Source: Saccopteryx bilineata
Taxonomy: Eukaryota; Chordata; Mammalia; Chiroptera; Emballonuridae
Length of the DNA stretch: 64,000 nt
Assembly: GCF_036850765.1 (NCBI RefSeq)
Contig: NC_089493.1
Coordinates: forward strand, 188,451,140-188,515,139
Direction of reading: 5' to 3'
In this document: piece after piece, positions 47,601-59,289 of the stretch
Layout of the letters: each line of letters starts with the position of its first letter
Position numbering within the stretch: the stretch's first letter is position 1
Position numbers and translations under genes: made by a program
Notes under the pieces: generated by a model
The model's input: only the letters and a program-made list of their open reading frames with translations
Told to the model about the DNA's origin: nothing
The model's database searches: none

Positions 47601-47795
47601 ACTGTAAATATTTTTTTCATCATTATTAGATAGTAGTAGCTGTTGTTATTTCTGTAAATGTTTTTGTCCTTATTATTAGAAAACTAACTACCCTTGACAA
47701 CATTATCAGACAGTAGTAGCTGTCGTCGTGATTGTTGTAAATATTTTTTGTCATGATTATTAGAAAAATACCTACCCTAGATAATTTTATCAGAA
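47581..47795. repeat. Imperfect ~80-bp tandem repeat, 2.5 copies
   Basis: TAGTAGTAGCTGTTGTTATTT...GTAAATGTTTTTGTCCTTATTATTAG (from 47630) recurs as CAGTAGTAGCTGTCGTCG...GTAAATATTTTTTGTCATGATTATTAG (from 47710), each followed by AAAA-TA-CTACCCT...ATTATCAGA-like sequence. A partial copy precedes from 47581. It starts inside the MIR end. Confidence 0.8.
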
Positions 47796-48025
47796 AGTCT
47801 ACCTGCTAACTTTTTTGAGTCTTTCAACTCAAAAATAATTTTAAAAATTTTGGAATTAATACTTTTTCAGATCCACTTAATGGCATAAAATTATTAAGTA
47901 ATACCTGTGTGAGCCCCACTCTTTCTCTGAAAATGAGACGTAAGTGGCACCTTTTAGTCATGGCCAAGCAGACAGTATGCATTTGCTATTCTAAGCATTC
48001 CCACTTAATAATGCATTCTCCTTTC
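47796..48025. other. Unclassified intron
   Basis: Nothing recognised. Confidence 0.4.
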
Positions 48026-48122
48026 TGTTCCTTCCCTCCTTGCTCTCTTCTTCCTCCCTTTCTTTCTTTCCCTCCTTCTCTCCTTATTTTTCTTTTTCTT
48101 TCTCCCTCCCTTCCTCCCTCCC

Positions 48123-48187
<65 letters not shown>

Positions 48188-48221
48188 TTCTCTCTTTGCC
48201 TTCCTTCCTTCCTTCCCTCCC

Positions 48222-48274
<53 letters not shown>

Positions 48275-48427
48275 TCTCTCTCTTTCCTCCCTCCTTTCCT
48301 CCCTCCTTTCCTCCCTCCTTCCCTCCCTTCCTCCCTTCCTTCCTTCCTACCTCCCGCCCTCCCTCCCTCCCTCTCTCCCTTTCTTTTTTTTTCTTTCTTT
48401 CATTCATTCTTTTCCCCCTTTCTTTTC
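48026..48427. repeat. 400-bp polypyrimidine tract, (TTTC)n / (CCTT)n / (CTCC)n
   Basis: Nearly pure C/T on the + strand. Long uninterrupted (TTTC)n blocks lie at about 48125-48185 and 48223-48272. (CCTT)/(CCCT) blocks separate and follow them. Frames of about 180 codons through it are compositional artefacts. Confidence 0.97.
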
Positions 48428-48889
48428 TTGTTCTTGTGATTCTGCTCAAACCTGTCGCCTTTGTGTCAGCATGCTGTAAGTGCATGGTGTTTGGCATAGA
48501 TGTACCCCGTATGACACACTCCCTGGTTTTGCAGGTCGTATTGTTTGAAATAGCAACTTCTCCTGATATGCTAAAAAGGCTGCTGAATTGAGATTCTGAT
48601 ATGCAAGCATTTGGCAATCATCACCAGAGCCATACTTATCTTTTGATATCAGAAATGGTAGGTGGTTTGAAGGCTTTAAAATCTAACAGGAAGGGAAGGT
48701 GACAAAAATCCATTGTTGAATGGTAATTCAATTCAAATTTCATTGCAGATAACTCATTTGTGTTGCCAGTTGGAGCCTCTCAGGTTATTTTGCATAGGAC
48801 ATGGCTTGCCTAGCAACCTACTGCCCAGTGACTGGCTGAGGATACCTGTTCCATGAACACACCCTCTCACTTCTGAGCCCATCACTGCG
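48428..48889. other. Unclassified intron
   Basis: Nothing recognised. Confidence 0.4.
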
Positions 48890-49050
48890 TCACTATCACC
48901 TCTTCATTGTGCTGGCAGTGTAATGAGTGGTTCAGCCCTTTATTGTAAAGATGAGGAAACTAAAGCAGGAAGTAGTTGTGAAAGGTAATACAACTCCTGA
49001 GAGGTTCGGCCAGGCTTCAAATTCTACTCTTTCATTCTATCTGGCATCAT
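48890..49050 (-). mobile_element. MIR SINE, antisense
   Basis: TTTATTGTAAAGATGAGGAAACTAAAGC, then GTAATACAACTCCTGAGAGG and CAGGCTTCAAATTC fit reversed MIR. Confidence 0.65.
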
Positions 49051-49214
49051 CACAACACATCAAACCATTGTGAGTTGTTAGTGTAATGTTACTGGTTATT
49101 AATGACAAAGACTGGGATCCTGTGTATTACTCTGAGGAGCCTAATAACACAGATGCTCTGATGGGAGTGGGATACGAGCTCTGTGCCGCGTGCCATAGTC
49201 ACTTTTCCTCACTC
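49051..49214. other. Unclassified intron
   Basis: Short gap between two MIR copies; nothing recognised. Confidence 0.4.
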
Positions 49215-49400
49215 AGTCTCCTCCGCAGTCCTACCGAGGAGCTCATGTGATTCCCTCACGTTTATAAATGGAGGAACGAAGGCTCATCAGATTAGGGAAC
49301 TTGCTGAGATCCACCCCAGGAAGGGATGGAGTCTCGTCTGAAGCCCCTGTCTCCTGGATGCCGACCTCTGTGCTGTGCTGCCTCTTGAAGTCTTGTGGGC
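49215..49400 (-). mobile_element. MIR SINE, antisense
   Basis: CAGTCCTACCGAGGAGCTC, ATAAATGGAGGAACGAAGGC and GGGAACTTGCTGAGATCC, then CTGTGCTGTGCTGCCTC fit reversed MIR through to its end. Confidence 0.65.
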
Positions 49401-50189
49401 CCTTCTCTTCCCTCTCCCGAATGAGAACACATGTAATCACACCCTCACACCTGCAACAGCCTGTCCACAGTCCTTCCTGGTGTTAGCCTTTGTGGTTTCC
49501 CCTGTCTTTGCCGGAGTAGGGGTCCGGGACGGGAGACGTGTGCCATGAACGGTCACTTCTCTGTTTGCTGGCCTCTGGCCGAAGCCAGCCCATCAGGACC
49601 GGCCCTGCTAAGGAGAGCCGCTTGCAGTGTGTCCCGAGCTCGGGCAGCCACGGCCTTTGTTGAAGAGCTTGAAAAGGCATTCTAGTCTCTGGCTTTTACT
49701 TTTTTTTTTTGGCTTTTGTTCTTGCTCACAAGAGTAGAAGGGATGGGGACTGAAGATGTCTCGTAGGCTGGCTGTGAAGAAAATTGAAGAAAGATCCTTT
49801 ATTACTTAAGGAATATAAATCACCTGTCAGAATTTGCTGAGAGAAATTCAAACAGAACTGTAGAGACTTCTAAGGCTCCTCATAGTCTTTCTAATCAGCT
49901 ATTACTAAGCCTGGTCCAGCCAGCTTCCAGGCGGCCTGAACTCCCTGTAATAACAGTGTATATAACGCATGGAGAGGAAACGGGAAAATCGAAGGCAAAA
50001 AAGATACGTAATCTATTCCCTTTGATGATGAAGAAAAAAGTAAACCATGGTAAACATAATTCTTCAATTCTTTTTAAGTATTCAACATTTTTCAGGCAGA
50101 AATAGTTTATAATTTGACCCTTTCAGCCAGTCATTCAGCAAGCGTAGTATAGTTACATAATACAGTGTGTCAGAGCTATTTTTAGCCTG
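49401..50189. other. Unclassified intron
   Basis: Nothing recognised. Confidence 0.4.
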
Positions 50190-50590
50190 CTTAGAATTCA
50201 TAATACAATGAAGAGACACATTAACAGGTAAATTATAATTAAGGGGACTAAGTGCTACAATAAAGATCTCCATAAAGTGATTTGAGAATCTAAAGGAAGA
50301 AATAATTGATTCTGGAGATTTTGGCCAAGATGTTGCACAGCAGTTGACATTCGAGATGGTTGTGGCTGATCAAGTAGTCATCATCCAGATGGCGAAGGGA
50401 GGGAATGGGAACTCCAGGGCAGAGGAAGCCCATCAGGTGAAGATTCAGTGTTATTCGGTATGGCCCACAAGAGAATGGCGCGTTGTTCAAAGTGATGGGA
50501 TGACATCAGGGGGTAACAGTGAGGAAGGGAATCAATGTTAGCCTTGGCTTGGGAATATGGTTGAGGTTATAAAAGGTCCACAGCACGCGA
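50190..50590 (+). mobile_element. LINE L2 fragment, sense
   Basis: ACAGGTAAATTATAATTAAGG, GACTAAGTGCTACAATAAAG, GCAGTTGACATTCGAGATGG and GAAGGGAGGGAATGGGAAC follow L2 order (duplicated-segment, body and accessory parts). Diverged. Confidence 0.55.
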
Positions 50591-51293
50591 TGACCAATTT
50601 CAAATGCCAATCTCAATATGTATTGAGATGCTTTATCCTAAATCAAGGAAGATTAATTTTCTGTTGATCACTCTTATAAATAATAAAGACTTTACAATCA
50701 TGGTTAGATAAAACCTAAAGATTGTTCCAAAATTGTCTGGGAACAGGACAGATATTTTTAATAAAGTTTTAAAGCATATAATGGAATTTTGTGCTTTCTC
50801 AGTAGACTGTGGAACCAGTTGGACAGTCTTGTAATTTACATTGTTACAAAAGCAGATGCACTTTTACTTAGTATTTTTGCCCACCATGGTTATTCAGTGG
50901 CTTATAGCAGAGCGTTACAGAAGCTGTTCCTTTTATTGTCTGCTCCTGAGCATCCCTGCATTGGGACTGAGAGATTTTTAGAAGGAACGGTTACTTTGTT
51001 TGCTTGCTGTTTTTTACTTTTTCCCCTTCTAGGACTAAGGTTGCTATATCAACTTTACCAATGGAAAGCCCCAGTGACATAACATATGGCCATTGTGGGT
51101 TGACGAGGGTCTTGCTCCTGACTGTCCCCACTCAGGTACACAGCTGAGGAAGGGTTCACCAGCTGCAGAACTGCCGGCTACAGAGAAAGGAAAATCAAAA
51201 CATATGGAGGATCAAGTCCTCTCTTACTAAAGACTCACTGAAAGTGACAAATGTTACCCTTGCTGATATTTTATTGGCAAAGATATGGCATGT
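50591..51293. other. Unclassified intron
   Basis: Nothing recognised. Confidence 0.4.
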
Positions 51294-51310
51294 GGCTTTC
51301 CTTACTTTAT

Positions 51311-51512
51311 AATTTTTTTTATTGATTGATTTTAGAGGAAGAGAGAGAGAGAAAGAGAGAGAGAGAAACATCAATTTGTTGTTCCAATTATTTTTGTATT
51401 CGTTGGTTGATCCCCCCCCATTGGTTGATTCCTGCGTGTGCCCTGACTGGGGATCAAACCCGCAACCTCAGTGTATCGGGACGATGCTCTAATCCACTGA
51501 GCTACAGGGTCT
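51311..51512 (-). mobile_element. VES-type bat SINE, antisense
   Basis: GAGAGAGAAACATCAATTTG at 51361-51380, the B-box complement in GGGGATCAAACCCGCAACC and the A-box complement in ACTGAGCTAC identify a VES-type SINE read backwards. Imperfect target duplications GGCTTTCCTTACTTTAT (51294-51310) and GGCTTTTCCTACTTTTAA (51513-51530). Confidence 0.88.
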
Positions 51513-51594
51513 GGCTTTTCCTACTTTTAAAGGAAGAGAAACCCTGTCATTTGGGGGTGACACTAAGTTGCCTGCATAATATATGAGCTTGGGG

Positions 51595-51953
51595 CAAAAG
51601 ACCACACACTGGGTAGCTTAAACCACTGGCTTAAACAATAGAAGTTTGTTTTGTCACAATCTGGAGGCCAGAAGCCTGAGATCGTGATGTTGGCATGGCT
51701 GGGGTCTGATTAAGACCTTTCTTCTTGGTTTCAGACACCCACCTTCTCTCTGTGTCTTTACACAGTAGAGAGAGAGCTCCGGTGTCTTGTTATCTCCTTG
51801 AAAAGAGTTGTAGTTCCATCGGATCAGGTCAACAACTTGATGACCTCATTAACCTTAATCATCTGATCAAAGGTCCTATCTCCAATACGATCACAGGGAC
51901 AGCTAAGGCTTCAACATGTAAATTGGAGGGGGGCACAATTCAGTTCATAGCAC
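51595..51953 (-). mobile_element. ERVL-MaLR LTR (MLT1 type), antisense
   Basis: CACACTGGGTAGCTTAAAC, AGAAGTTTGTTTTGTCACAATC, TGACCTCATTAACCTTAATC, GGTCCTATCTCCAATACG and GGGGGCACAATTCAGTTCAT are the antisense MLT1 LTR in order. Solo and old. Confidence 0.82.
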
Positions 51954-52725
51954 ATAATATATTTTAAACTTTGATTGAATATACACTTTGGGATTGGCAC
52001 TCTCAGAATTATTTGGAGAATAGAAAAGTTGAATTGATGCTACAGTTGCATAAACCATATTCCTTACACTGACACATCATTAAACGATGTGCTCAAAAGA
52101 TTGTTAGCTACTAGTGTCAAGATTTATACCCTGAAATTTTCTCATATAGGTGTTTTAAGTTTTGGTGGGGTTTTTTTTGTTGTATTTTACTTATTTAAAC
52201 AAAATTCTAAAAAAGACAAGTCAGAAGGGAGTAGAAACGGGAGCTTGCTCACCTGTCACTTCCCATCTCTCCTCTTTTCCCCTCTTCCTTTGCCGAGTGG
52301 AGGTAGCTCTGCTGACAGCCTCCTGATTTTGATTTGATGTGAGGCCATCCCTGCAGACACTGTCAGTGTGTGTCCCAAGTCCCTGCTATTCCTGTTAGGG
52401 TCTAACCTTAGAGGAGTGATAGGCGTGCCGCTGTTTCTCCACGGACAGGCGTGCCTGTGAGTTGGTCCAGTCTAATGGTGTGGTTTATTTTTTCCTTCCA
52501 TCTTTACATTCTAAAATCAGAAAGGGGAATTTTAGATTTTATTTGAGCTCAGTGTCTATTAGTCAGTGGTTTGTCCTAAGGGTAAACTGTCTTTCTGTTC
52601 TTTCTGCTGCTGAAGAATGTTTTAAGGTTCTGTTGTTGTTGTTCCTCCAAAAAACCAGGATATTTGCTGCAAAGGTCAGTCAAGGTTAATCACTAGATTG
52701 ATTTATTTGTCATGTTTACAATGAA
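51954..52725. other. Unclassified intron
   Basis: Nothing recognised. Confidence 0.4.
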
Positions 52726-52740
52726 TCATCTACCTATTTT

Positions 52741-53133
52741 GTATTTTTTTTTTTTTTCTGAAGCTGGAAACAGGGAGAGACAGTCAGACAGACTCCCGCA
52801 TGCGCCCGACCGGGATCCACCCGGAACGCCCACCAGGGGGCGACGCTCTGCCCACCAGGGGGCGATGCTCTGCCCCTCCCGGGCATCGCTCTGCCGCAAC
52901 CAGAGCCACTCTAGCGCCTGGGGCAGAGGCCAAGGAGCCATCCCCAGCGCCCGGGCCATCTTTGCTCCAATGGAGCCTTGGCTATGGGAGGGGAAGAGAG
53001 AGACAGAGAGGAAGGAGGGGGGGGGTGTGTGGAGAAGCAGATGGCGCTTCTCCTGTGTGCCCTGGCCGGGAATCGAACCCGGTCCCCCACACGCCAGGCC
53101 GATGCTCTACCACTGAGCCAACCAGCCAGGGCC
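52741..53133 (-). mobile_element. Bat tRNA-derived SINE, long form, antisense
   Basis: Reverse complement of the same family as 14664-15099. T-run (52743-52757) is the tail, and GGAATCGAACCC near 53070 is the B-box complement. The head ends GCCAGGGC at 53132. Perfect 15-bp target duplications TCATCTACCTATTTT at 52726-52740 and 53134-53148. It has a short G-run (53020-53026) in the body. Confidence 0.93.
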
Positions 53134-53148
53134 TCATCTACCTATTTT

Positions 53149-53614
53149 AACAAGACAAATTTGACTGCTTCTTTTTAAATTTTTTTCTAATTTTTTTTCT
53201 TGATTTTTCTAAGGATATTTTATTCATCTGGTTTCTACTGTGACATTAAGGAATTCATATGGACACAGACAGTGATCAGTTATGAAGTACTTCACATGTG
53301 AGACCATTGAGGAAACCCGTTTGAAATTCCATGAAGAACTAATCATGTGTCGATGTGTTACTTTTGAAGATGGGGTTGTAGATTTCTTATTCTCAAGTGA
53401 AGAATGGATCCTGTCCCTGGGGGCAAAGTGACAGTTGGGACATTATTTGGTTAATTTAGTTGCAGTTTAAAAAAAAGAAGAAGAAGAAAGAAAATAATAA
53501 CTTTTACATTTTGTCAAATAGTCTATCCAATTCGTTGCCCTAAATTCTGATAATTTCCCCCTTTCTATCACTTTTTTCTCCTTTATTTCTGGATGGAATT
53601 AGGCTACAGAACAC
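53149..53614. other. Unclassified intron
   Basis: Nothing recognised beyond an A-rich patch at 53468-53497. Confidence 0.4.
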
Positions 53615-55090
53615 ATCGGAACAACACTTTTTAATATAAACTATCTTAGAACACAGTTTTAAATTTTAAAATGTTTTAGATTGATGGGATTATTGCAAAG
53701 ATAATACAGACAGTTCCTGTATACCCCACACCCAGTCTTTCTGATTATAAAGGTCTTCCAATAGTATGTTACACTTGTCACAGCTAACGAGCCCATATTG
53801 ATACATTAGTATAACTCCAGTTCATGCTTATTTTACTTTTCTCTGTTTTTTCCTCGTGTCCTTTTTCTGTTCCAGGATTCCATCCAGAATATAATGTTAC
53901 AGTTAGCAGTCATATCTTCTTAAACTTGTTTTTGATAACCTCCGCGTTTCGGTCAAATGTTTTATAGACTGTTTCTCTGTTAGAATTTGTCTGATAGCGT
54001 CCTCCTGATTAGAGTGGGGTAATGTGTTTTTGGAGGAGTGCTATGGAAATAAAAGTGCCATTCTCATCGTATCATATTTTATCAAGAGTGAATGCTATTA
54101 GCATGGTTTATCACTGTTGTTATTAACCCTCATCTTTCTCTAACCGTGGGAGTGGTTTTCAAGTCTCTTTACTCAGAAGGTAACTTTTTTTGTCTTCTTT
54201 CCATAATGTATTTCTTAAAAGATCATAACGCACAAGTTTAAGTTTTTAGAAGAAAGTCACTCATACTTAAGGAGTGAGGAGTGATGTTTCACTTCCTCGA
54301 GTTTAGAGTATTTAACATAAATGATTTGGAATCTTTCTGTATGTGAGAGTCATCATTCTTCATATTTATTTATTATCCAGTTATTAATTTCTCTTGATGG
54401 GGAATGATAGATGTTTATTTTATACTTGCGTTATATGCCAATACAACTCTATTTGTTGCTCAAATGGTTCCAGCTTGGCCTCGGGAAGTCTTTAGGTGGC
54501 TGCTGGGCTCCTTGGTTAGGCACCCGTCCTTGTGGGGTTTGTTTTCTTTTAGGTACGTGCTTACTTTTCTGGCGTACAGGATGTTCCAGGCTCTTGTACA
54601 CGGTCATCTCTCAGCATCCATGGGAGGGGGCTGGTTCCAGGAGTGTCCCTCAGATACCAGAACCTGTAGCTATTGAAGTCCCTTGTATAAAATGACATAG
54701 GTCCTGCCTGTAAGCCGTGCTGGCTTACAGGCTACAGCAGGCTGTGCCTCCGGATCACTTCATTCTCATGGATTCAGCGCTATGTTGGGCATGTGGCAAA
54801 TACTAATTTTGCCTTTTGGAACTTTCTGGGAATTTTTTTGAACATTTTCATTCTCTGTTTTGTTGAATCTGTGGATGTAAAACCTGTGGATTATAGAGGA
54901 TTGACTGTATTTTCTAGACCAGCCCTATAGTCAGTCATTTCTCCCATGGGCTACTTTTTCTTTTTAATTTCTTTTTGTTATTTTTCTGTTTCTTTTTTCT
55001 TTCTTTCTTCCTTTTTTTCTTTTTTTTCTTTTTTGTTTGAGAATATATAGAAACCAAAATCTAGGTGTGCTTTTCTGCCTCCCATTCTTT
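53615..55090. mobile_element. Old L1M-type LINE fragment, split by a MER2-like element
   Basis: CAGTTCCTGTATACCCCACACCCAG, CATATTGATACATTAGTATAAC, TGTTCCAGGATTCCATCCAG, AAAGTGCCATTCTCATCG, GAAGAAAGTCACTCATAC and GGAGTGAGGAGTGATG follow a well-known old L1 3' stretch (runs shortened here). It is interrupted at 54599-54907 and resumes with CAGTCATTTCTCCCATGGG and AGAAACCAAAATCTAGGTG up to about 55090. Confidence 0.7.
54599..54907 (+). mobile_element. MER2-like Tigger (Tc1/mariner superfamily) element nested in L1
   Basis: Starts CACGGTCATCTCTCAGCATCC and ends GAATCTGTGGATGTAAAACC...GAGGATTGACTG. This is the MER2/Tigger pattern of inverted-repeat ends with GTGGAT(T/G) motifs and TA flanks (54597-54598, 54908-54909). 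The host L1 is continuous across it, so it inserted later. Diverged; no transposase. Confidence 0.75.
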
Positions 55091-56469
55091 GATTTGGTTT
55101 AGCTTTATAGTTGTCGGCCACTGTTTGACGCTCCACTCGTCCAGTATGGGGACAATACACCATCTTCTATGAAGTACTTAACCTTCTGCTTCATTCGCAT
55201 TTATGTAGTATAGGAACTTTACATTTTGATCCCAGATGTTTTGCATTACCTGCTAGAACCTCTAGAATCAGACTGATTTGACTATCCAAAAAAAAAAAAA
55301 AAAAGAAGCTGTTTTTTGTTTTTTTGTTTTAGTTCACGAGAATATAGCTTTCTTCTTCAGTCTACTCAGGTGTGAGGAAAGTATCAGATCCAACTGAAAT
55401 TGATAGCTCCATGCATCTACAGAATTAAAAAATAAATTAATTAATAAAAGGTGTTTGCTCCTTAACATAAAATGACCACTAATGAATTGTTTGAGACTCT
55501 ACTTAGGCTTCCTGTTTTCCTGAAAGCCTGTGGCTCTGTGCTGCACATGTGGCACAGGTCTGACAAATGTCGTGCTGTGGTGGTGGTCACGGGCATGGGA
55601 CGGCCGTTTCATAGACGCCAACAGTATTTTTGTATTGCAACATTACTTTCATCCTAGACTATATTAATTTTTAGATCTGGAAGGAATTTTAGAAAACTAT
55701 CCTCCCACTGAATCATCTTAATATGGAGTAAAATGACTTGTCAAAGCTGGCTTACTTATTTACGGAGCTTCTTAACCACAACCGGAATTTGAGGGTCTCA
55801 GGATGTAGATCCTATCGAGAAGAGAAAGGAAATTGAACGACCTCAAGAACTTATGCATAGATACAGATATTATACATATACATGTATATATATATACACA
55901 TATATGCATATGTGTGTTTGTGTATAATTAAAGGAAGATGACACTTTGATTCAGCAAAGCATTTTGGTGGCTAAGGGCATGACCATCTGAATTCCATTTG
56001 CTATTTTTGCCTAAGATTCACTGGATAGAATCAAGTAATTTTGAAAAAAAATTCATCTCTCTACTTAGAACCAAATATACAAGAAGAAATTAACTTATTT
56101 AAAGGAAAATAAAACACACAGCTAATTAGGCTTCTTTTAATGCTTCGCTAAGAATGTATCTGCCCCTTTGAATGATACTAGAAATGAAAAGAAAGGTTCC
56201 TAGAAAAAGCCGTGAACATGATGACCGCGTTGTCATCAGCCCACCCAGCAGTCAGCTGGGGGCTTTGCCTCTCGGAAGACAGTTCCTGACTGTTCCTTTC
56301 TCTTTCCTCGCTCCGACTCCTGAGGCTGTTGACAAGGAAAGACATCTTAGGAGATGGGGCACACCAGAAACGTGAAGGGAATGAAGATGTCATGGCTGCT
56401 CTTTATGTTTTGGGAGCTGACTTCCTCAGCCCCTGGGCTCCCAGAGGGAGCCTTTAGGGAAAGATGAAT
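55091..56469. other. Unclassified AT-rich intron
   Basis: Contains A15-type run near 55289-55304 and an ATACATATA-rich stretch at about 55865-55925. The segment 55670-55800 may be a MIR3-like relic. No gene. Confidence 0.4.
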
Positions 56470-56688
56470 GGTGGGTCAATTCGCCCAGATTGAGCTCCCC
56501 AAATCAGCCCCCCAGCGGTCTTCTTCGCCTGCCTGGTGTCCCCAGCCCCAAGAGACAGCGGGACAGGAACTGCAGCCTTGGTGGGTCAGTTCGCCTGGAT
56601 TGAGCTCCCCAAATCAGCCCACCAGTGGTCTCCTTTGCCTGCCTGGTGTCCCCAGCCCTGAGAGACAGCAGGACAGGTACTGCAGCCT
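56470..56688. repeat. 110-bp tandem duplication
   Basis: Copies 56470-56579 and 56580-56688 align end to end with about ten differences, from GGTGGGTCA(A/G)TTCGCC through to GACAG(G)...CTGCAGCCT. GC-rich and repeat-free otherwise. Confidence 0.95.
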
Positions 56689-57712
56689 CATTCCAGGGCA
56701 AAGAGAGGATTTCAGCTTCCTTAAGCATCTTCCTACTGCGTTGTTGATCAGCACGTTAGGGGGGACATAGAAACCTGTTTCCTAAGAGCTGTTTCTCCTG
56801 GCTTTGGCATCAGTTATCCAGAAGCAGGAATCACTGAGAGTTCCAGGGGGTGAGCCGAAGGCCCGCTTGCAGGGTACCGAGTGCTGACATCACCACTCCA
56901 TGAGGGGCCCGTGTTTGCGGACCCTCCTCCCTCCGTTCAGGCTTCAGCGGCTGCCCTGTGTCCGTCAGCCCAGTCTGAGTGCTGGCGAGCACATGGCTTT
57001 CATTTTTTAGGGGACAGAAGTGGAATCCAAAATGTCCGAAAACTCATCTTCAATCATTTATCATTTATGCATCAATTGTGTTTGGAGACCATGAGCATAT
57101 GCAGATGACAGAAAGAAAATTGGCATTAAAGGGAGCAGATTTCTTTACATTTTTCTCTTCATGGCTTCTCTGTATTTGCTGAATATTTGAAACTGTTTCT
57201 TTAGTAGAGGATGAAGAGCTGCCTTTGGTAGAAATGAGGTTTTTCTGTGGCCTTTACAATTTTTTTTATTAATATTATTTTAAGTTATTGTCATAAACCC
57301 CAGTACTGGAAAGGAGATAATATTCCTGGTTTCTTTACAAACTATACTTGGGCAAACCAAAAGAGGATGAATCAGAGATTCTCAACATAGGAGCGAATGG
57401 TATTTGGCAACCCACTGACCCTACTGAGTCCTTTTCTTTGGGAAAGAACAGGTTTTTTTCTTATCTCTGAATATAATCTGATTAGCTCTAATCACTTAAT
57501 TTAGTTAAATAGCATATAGCAAAAAACATATAAACAGTAAAAGGAAAGTATAACATAAATGAATTTTACCAAATATCTGATTGTTAAGTAGATTATTCTA
57601 AAATATAATAGTAAATGTAGCCCAAGGACATGTTTTAAGAAATTTTGGCAGAAATGGAACAGAAAGAATGGTCCGGTTGTTAAGAACTTCTTCCCAAGTC
57701 TTTCTTTTCTCC
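56689..57712. other. Unclassified intron
   Basis: Nothing recognised. Confidence 0.4.
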
Positions 57713-57775
57713 TCCCCTCCCTCCCTCCCTCCCTCCCTCCCTCCCTCCCTCCATCCCTTCATCCCTTCATCCCTT
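57713..57775. repeat. (CCCT)n microsatellite
   Basis: About ten CTCC/CCCT units followed by degenerate CATCCCTT units. Confidence 0.93.
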
Positions 57776-57779
57776 CCAT

Positions 57780-57900
57780 TCCTTCATTTACATTTCTTTA
57801 TGCAAACTTTTCTATGTGTATAAGCAGCACCGTTATAGGTGCTGAAAACAAAGAAGTAAATAGACAAATCATTTCCTTCATGGAGCTTAAATTCTGGTAA
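57780..57900 (+). mobile_element. L2 fragment
   Basis: TTCATTTACATTTCTTTATGC, GCACCGTTATAGGTGCTG, CAAATCATTTCCTTCATGG and AGCTTAAATTCTGG are a short L2 stretch in sense. Confidence 0.6.
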
Positions 57901-58999
57901 CTAGCTCTATGCTTATGATGCTGCCGGATTATGGTGGGTTGAAACATTGAGCCACAAATGACTCTACCCCATCACCATTCTACGTGTCCTAATGTCCTTC
58001 ACTCCCTTGGAGAGGACAGAAAAGGTTATCCCATTTCATGCTCTGGTAGCAGGCTGTGGAATTTTCCCATTTGCCTTTTAAATTGGACCAGAGGCTCGTT
58101 ATAAAGGAATAACTCCATTATAGTTGTCCTGCTTAGAATTTGGGAAAGAATTGTTCAAATCATATGTGAGGTGGTTCTTTGAAAGCCCCAGCTAACATGA
58201 AAAGAAAAAGAAAAAGAAAAAAAAAAACCAGATGTACAATCTGAAGCCAGACTTAATAATACATAACAAATTGCAGCTCTGTTTGGGAATCTCCCTGGGT
58301 ACCGTTCCTAAGGATTCCAAGTGTTTAATTGAAATTTCTTTGGGGACAGTAGTAATCATTCACTTAAGCATTATATTTATATTTGTGTGCAAAGGAAGGA
58401 AGTCAAAGGGCTAAGAGACCAGGGGAGCGGAATAGCTGCTTTTCAGCTGCAGGCCAGAAAGGGCCAGCGATTCTCCAAGGAGTGCTTATCCCGGAGACAG
58501 TTTGCTGACGCGTCCCCCAGGGACCATGGGCGGAGGGCAGAGATGTGACTGACAGCTGTTCCTTCCTAGATGGAGACAGAATGCATGGTCCACGGGCTGC
58601 CTGTTTAATCAAACTATTTTCAGTCTAAAGGATTAAAAACACTTCGAGGTGGAAAAGGATTCTGGTATAGATTTATTCTTAGATCGGCTGTTTGTTTTAC
58701 CCTGATGGTTAGCATAGAGTGTTTTAATCCCAGGGCTCTTGTGCCTGTCTGATTTTCAAACAGAAGTTAATGAGTCACTATTATACTAGGCATATTTTCG
58801 CCATTAATTTGTGATGGAATCAAAATAAAAATCACAAAGTTACAGTAATTCTTCTTTGAATATGACACCAGTGTAGTTAGCTTTAAATAGTTGATTCTGC
58901 ATTCTATCAATCTTAAGAGTTTGTGTTTTTTGTTTTCCTGGGATTTACAGGTGCAGTTTTTACCTACATATAGAGAAAAAATGCTTGCATCTAACCAGC
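57901..58999. other. Unclassified intron
   Basis: A-rich run at about 58198-58226. Nothing else recognised. Confidence 0.4.
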
Positions 59000-59175
59000 T
59001 TAATTTTCTTAACAGCTTTATGGAGGTATAACGTACACATCATAGAATCTTCCAACTCCAATTGTACAATGGCATGAATTTGAGTAAATTAATAGAGTTG
59101 TACACTTATCACTCCAATACAATTTTACAACATATCTATCATCCCAGAAGGATTTCTCTTGCTCATTGGCTCCCA
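59000..59175. mobile_element. Old L1 3' fragment
   Basis: CAGCTTTATGGAGGTATAACG, CCAACTCCAATTGTACAATGG and AGAGTTGTACACTTATCAC match a common old L1 3' segment. Confidence 0.6.
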
Positions 59176-59289
59176 GCTGGGTTAACTTTAATGTCACAAT
59201 TAACATTATAATGGTTTATGATAATCTCCTAAAGGGGCTAGGTTTAGATTCCTTTGCATGTGGACTTTTATCTGTATTTTGAATATAGT

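Noticed and set aside
47909..48617. About 180-residue Ser/Phe/Leu-rich and Lys/Glu/Arg-rich frames on both strands
   Set aside because: Artefacts of the polypyrimidine/polypurine tract.
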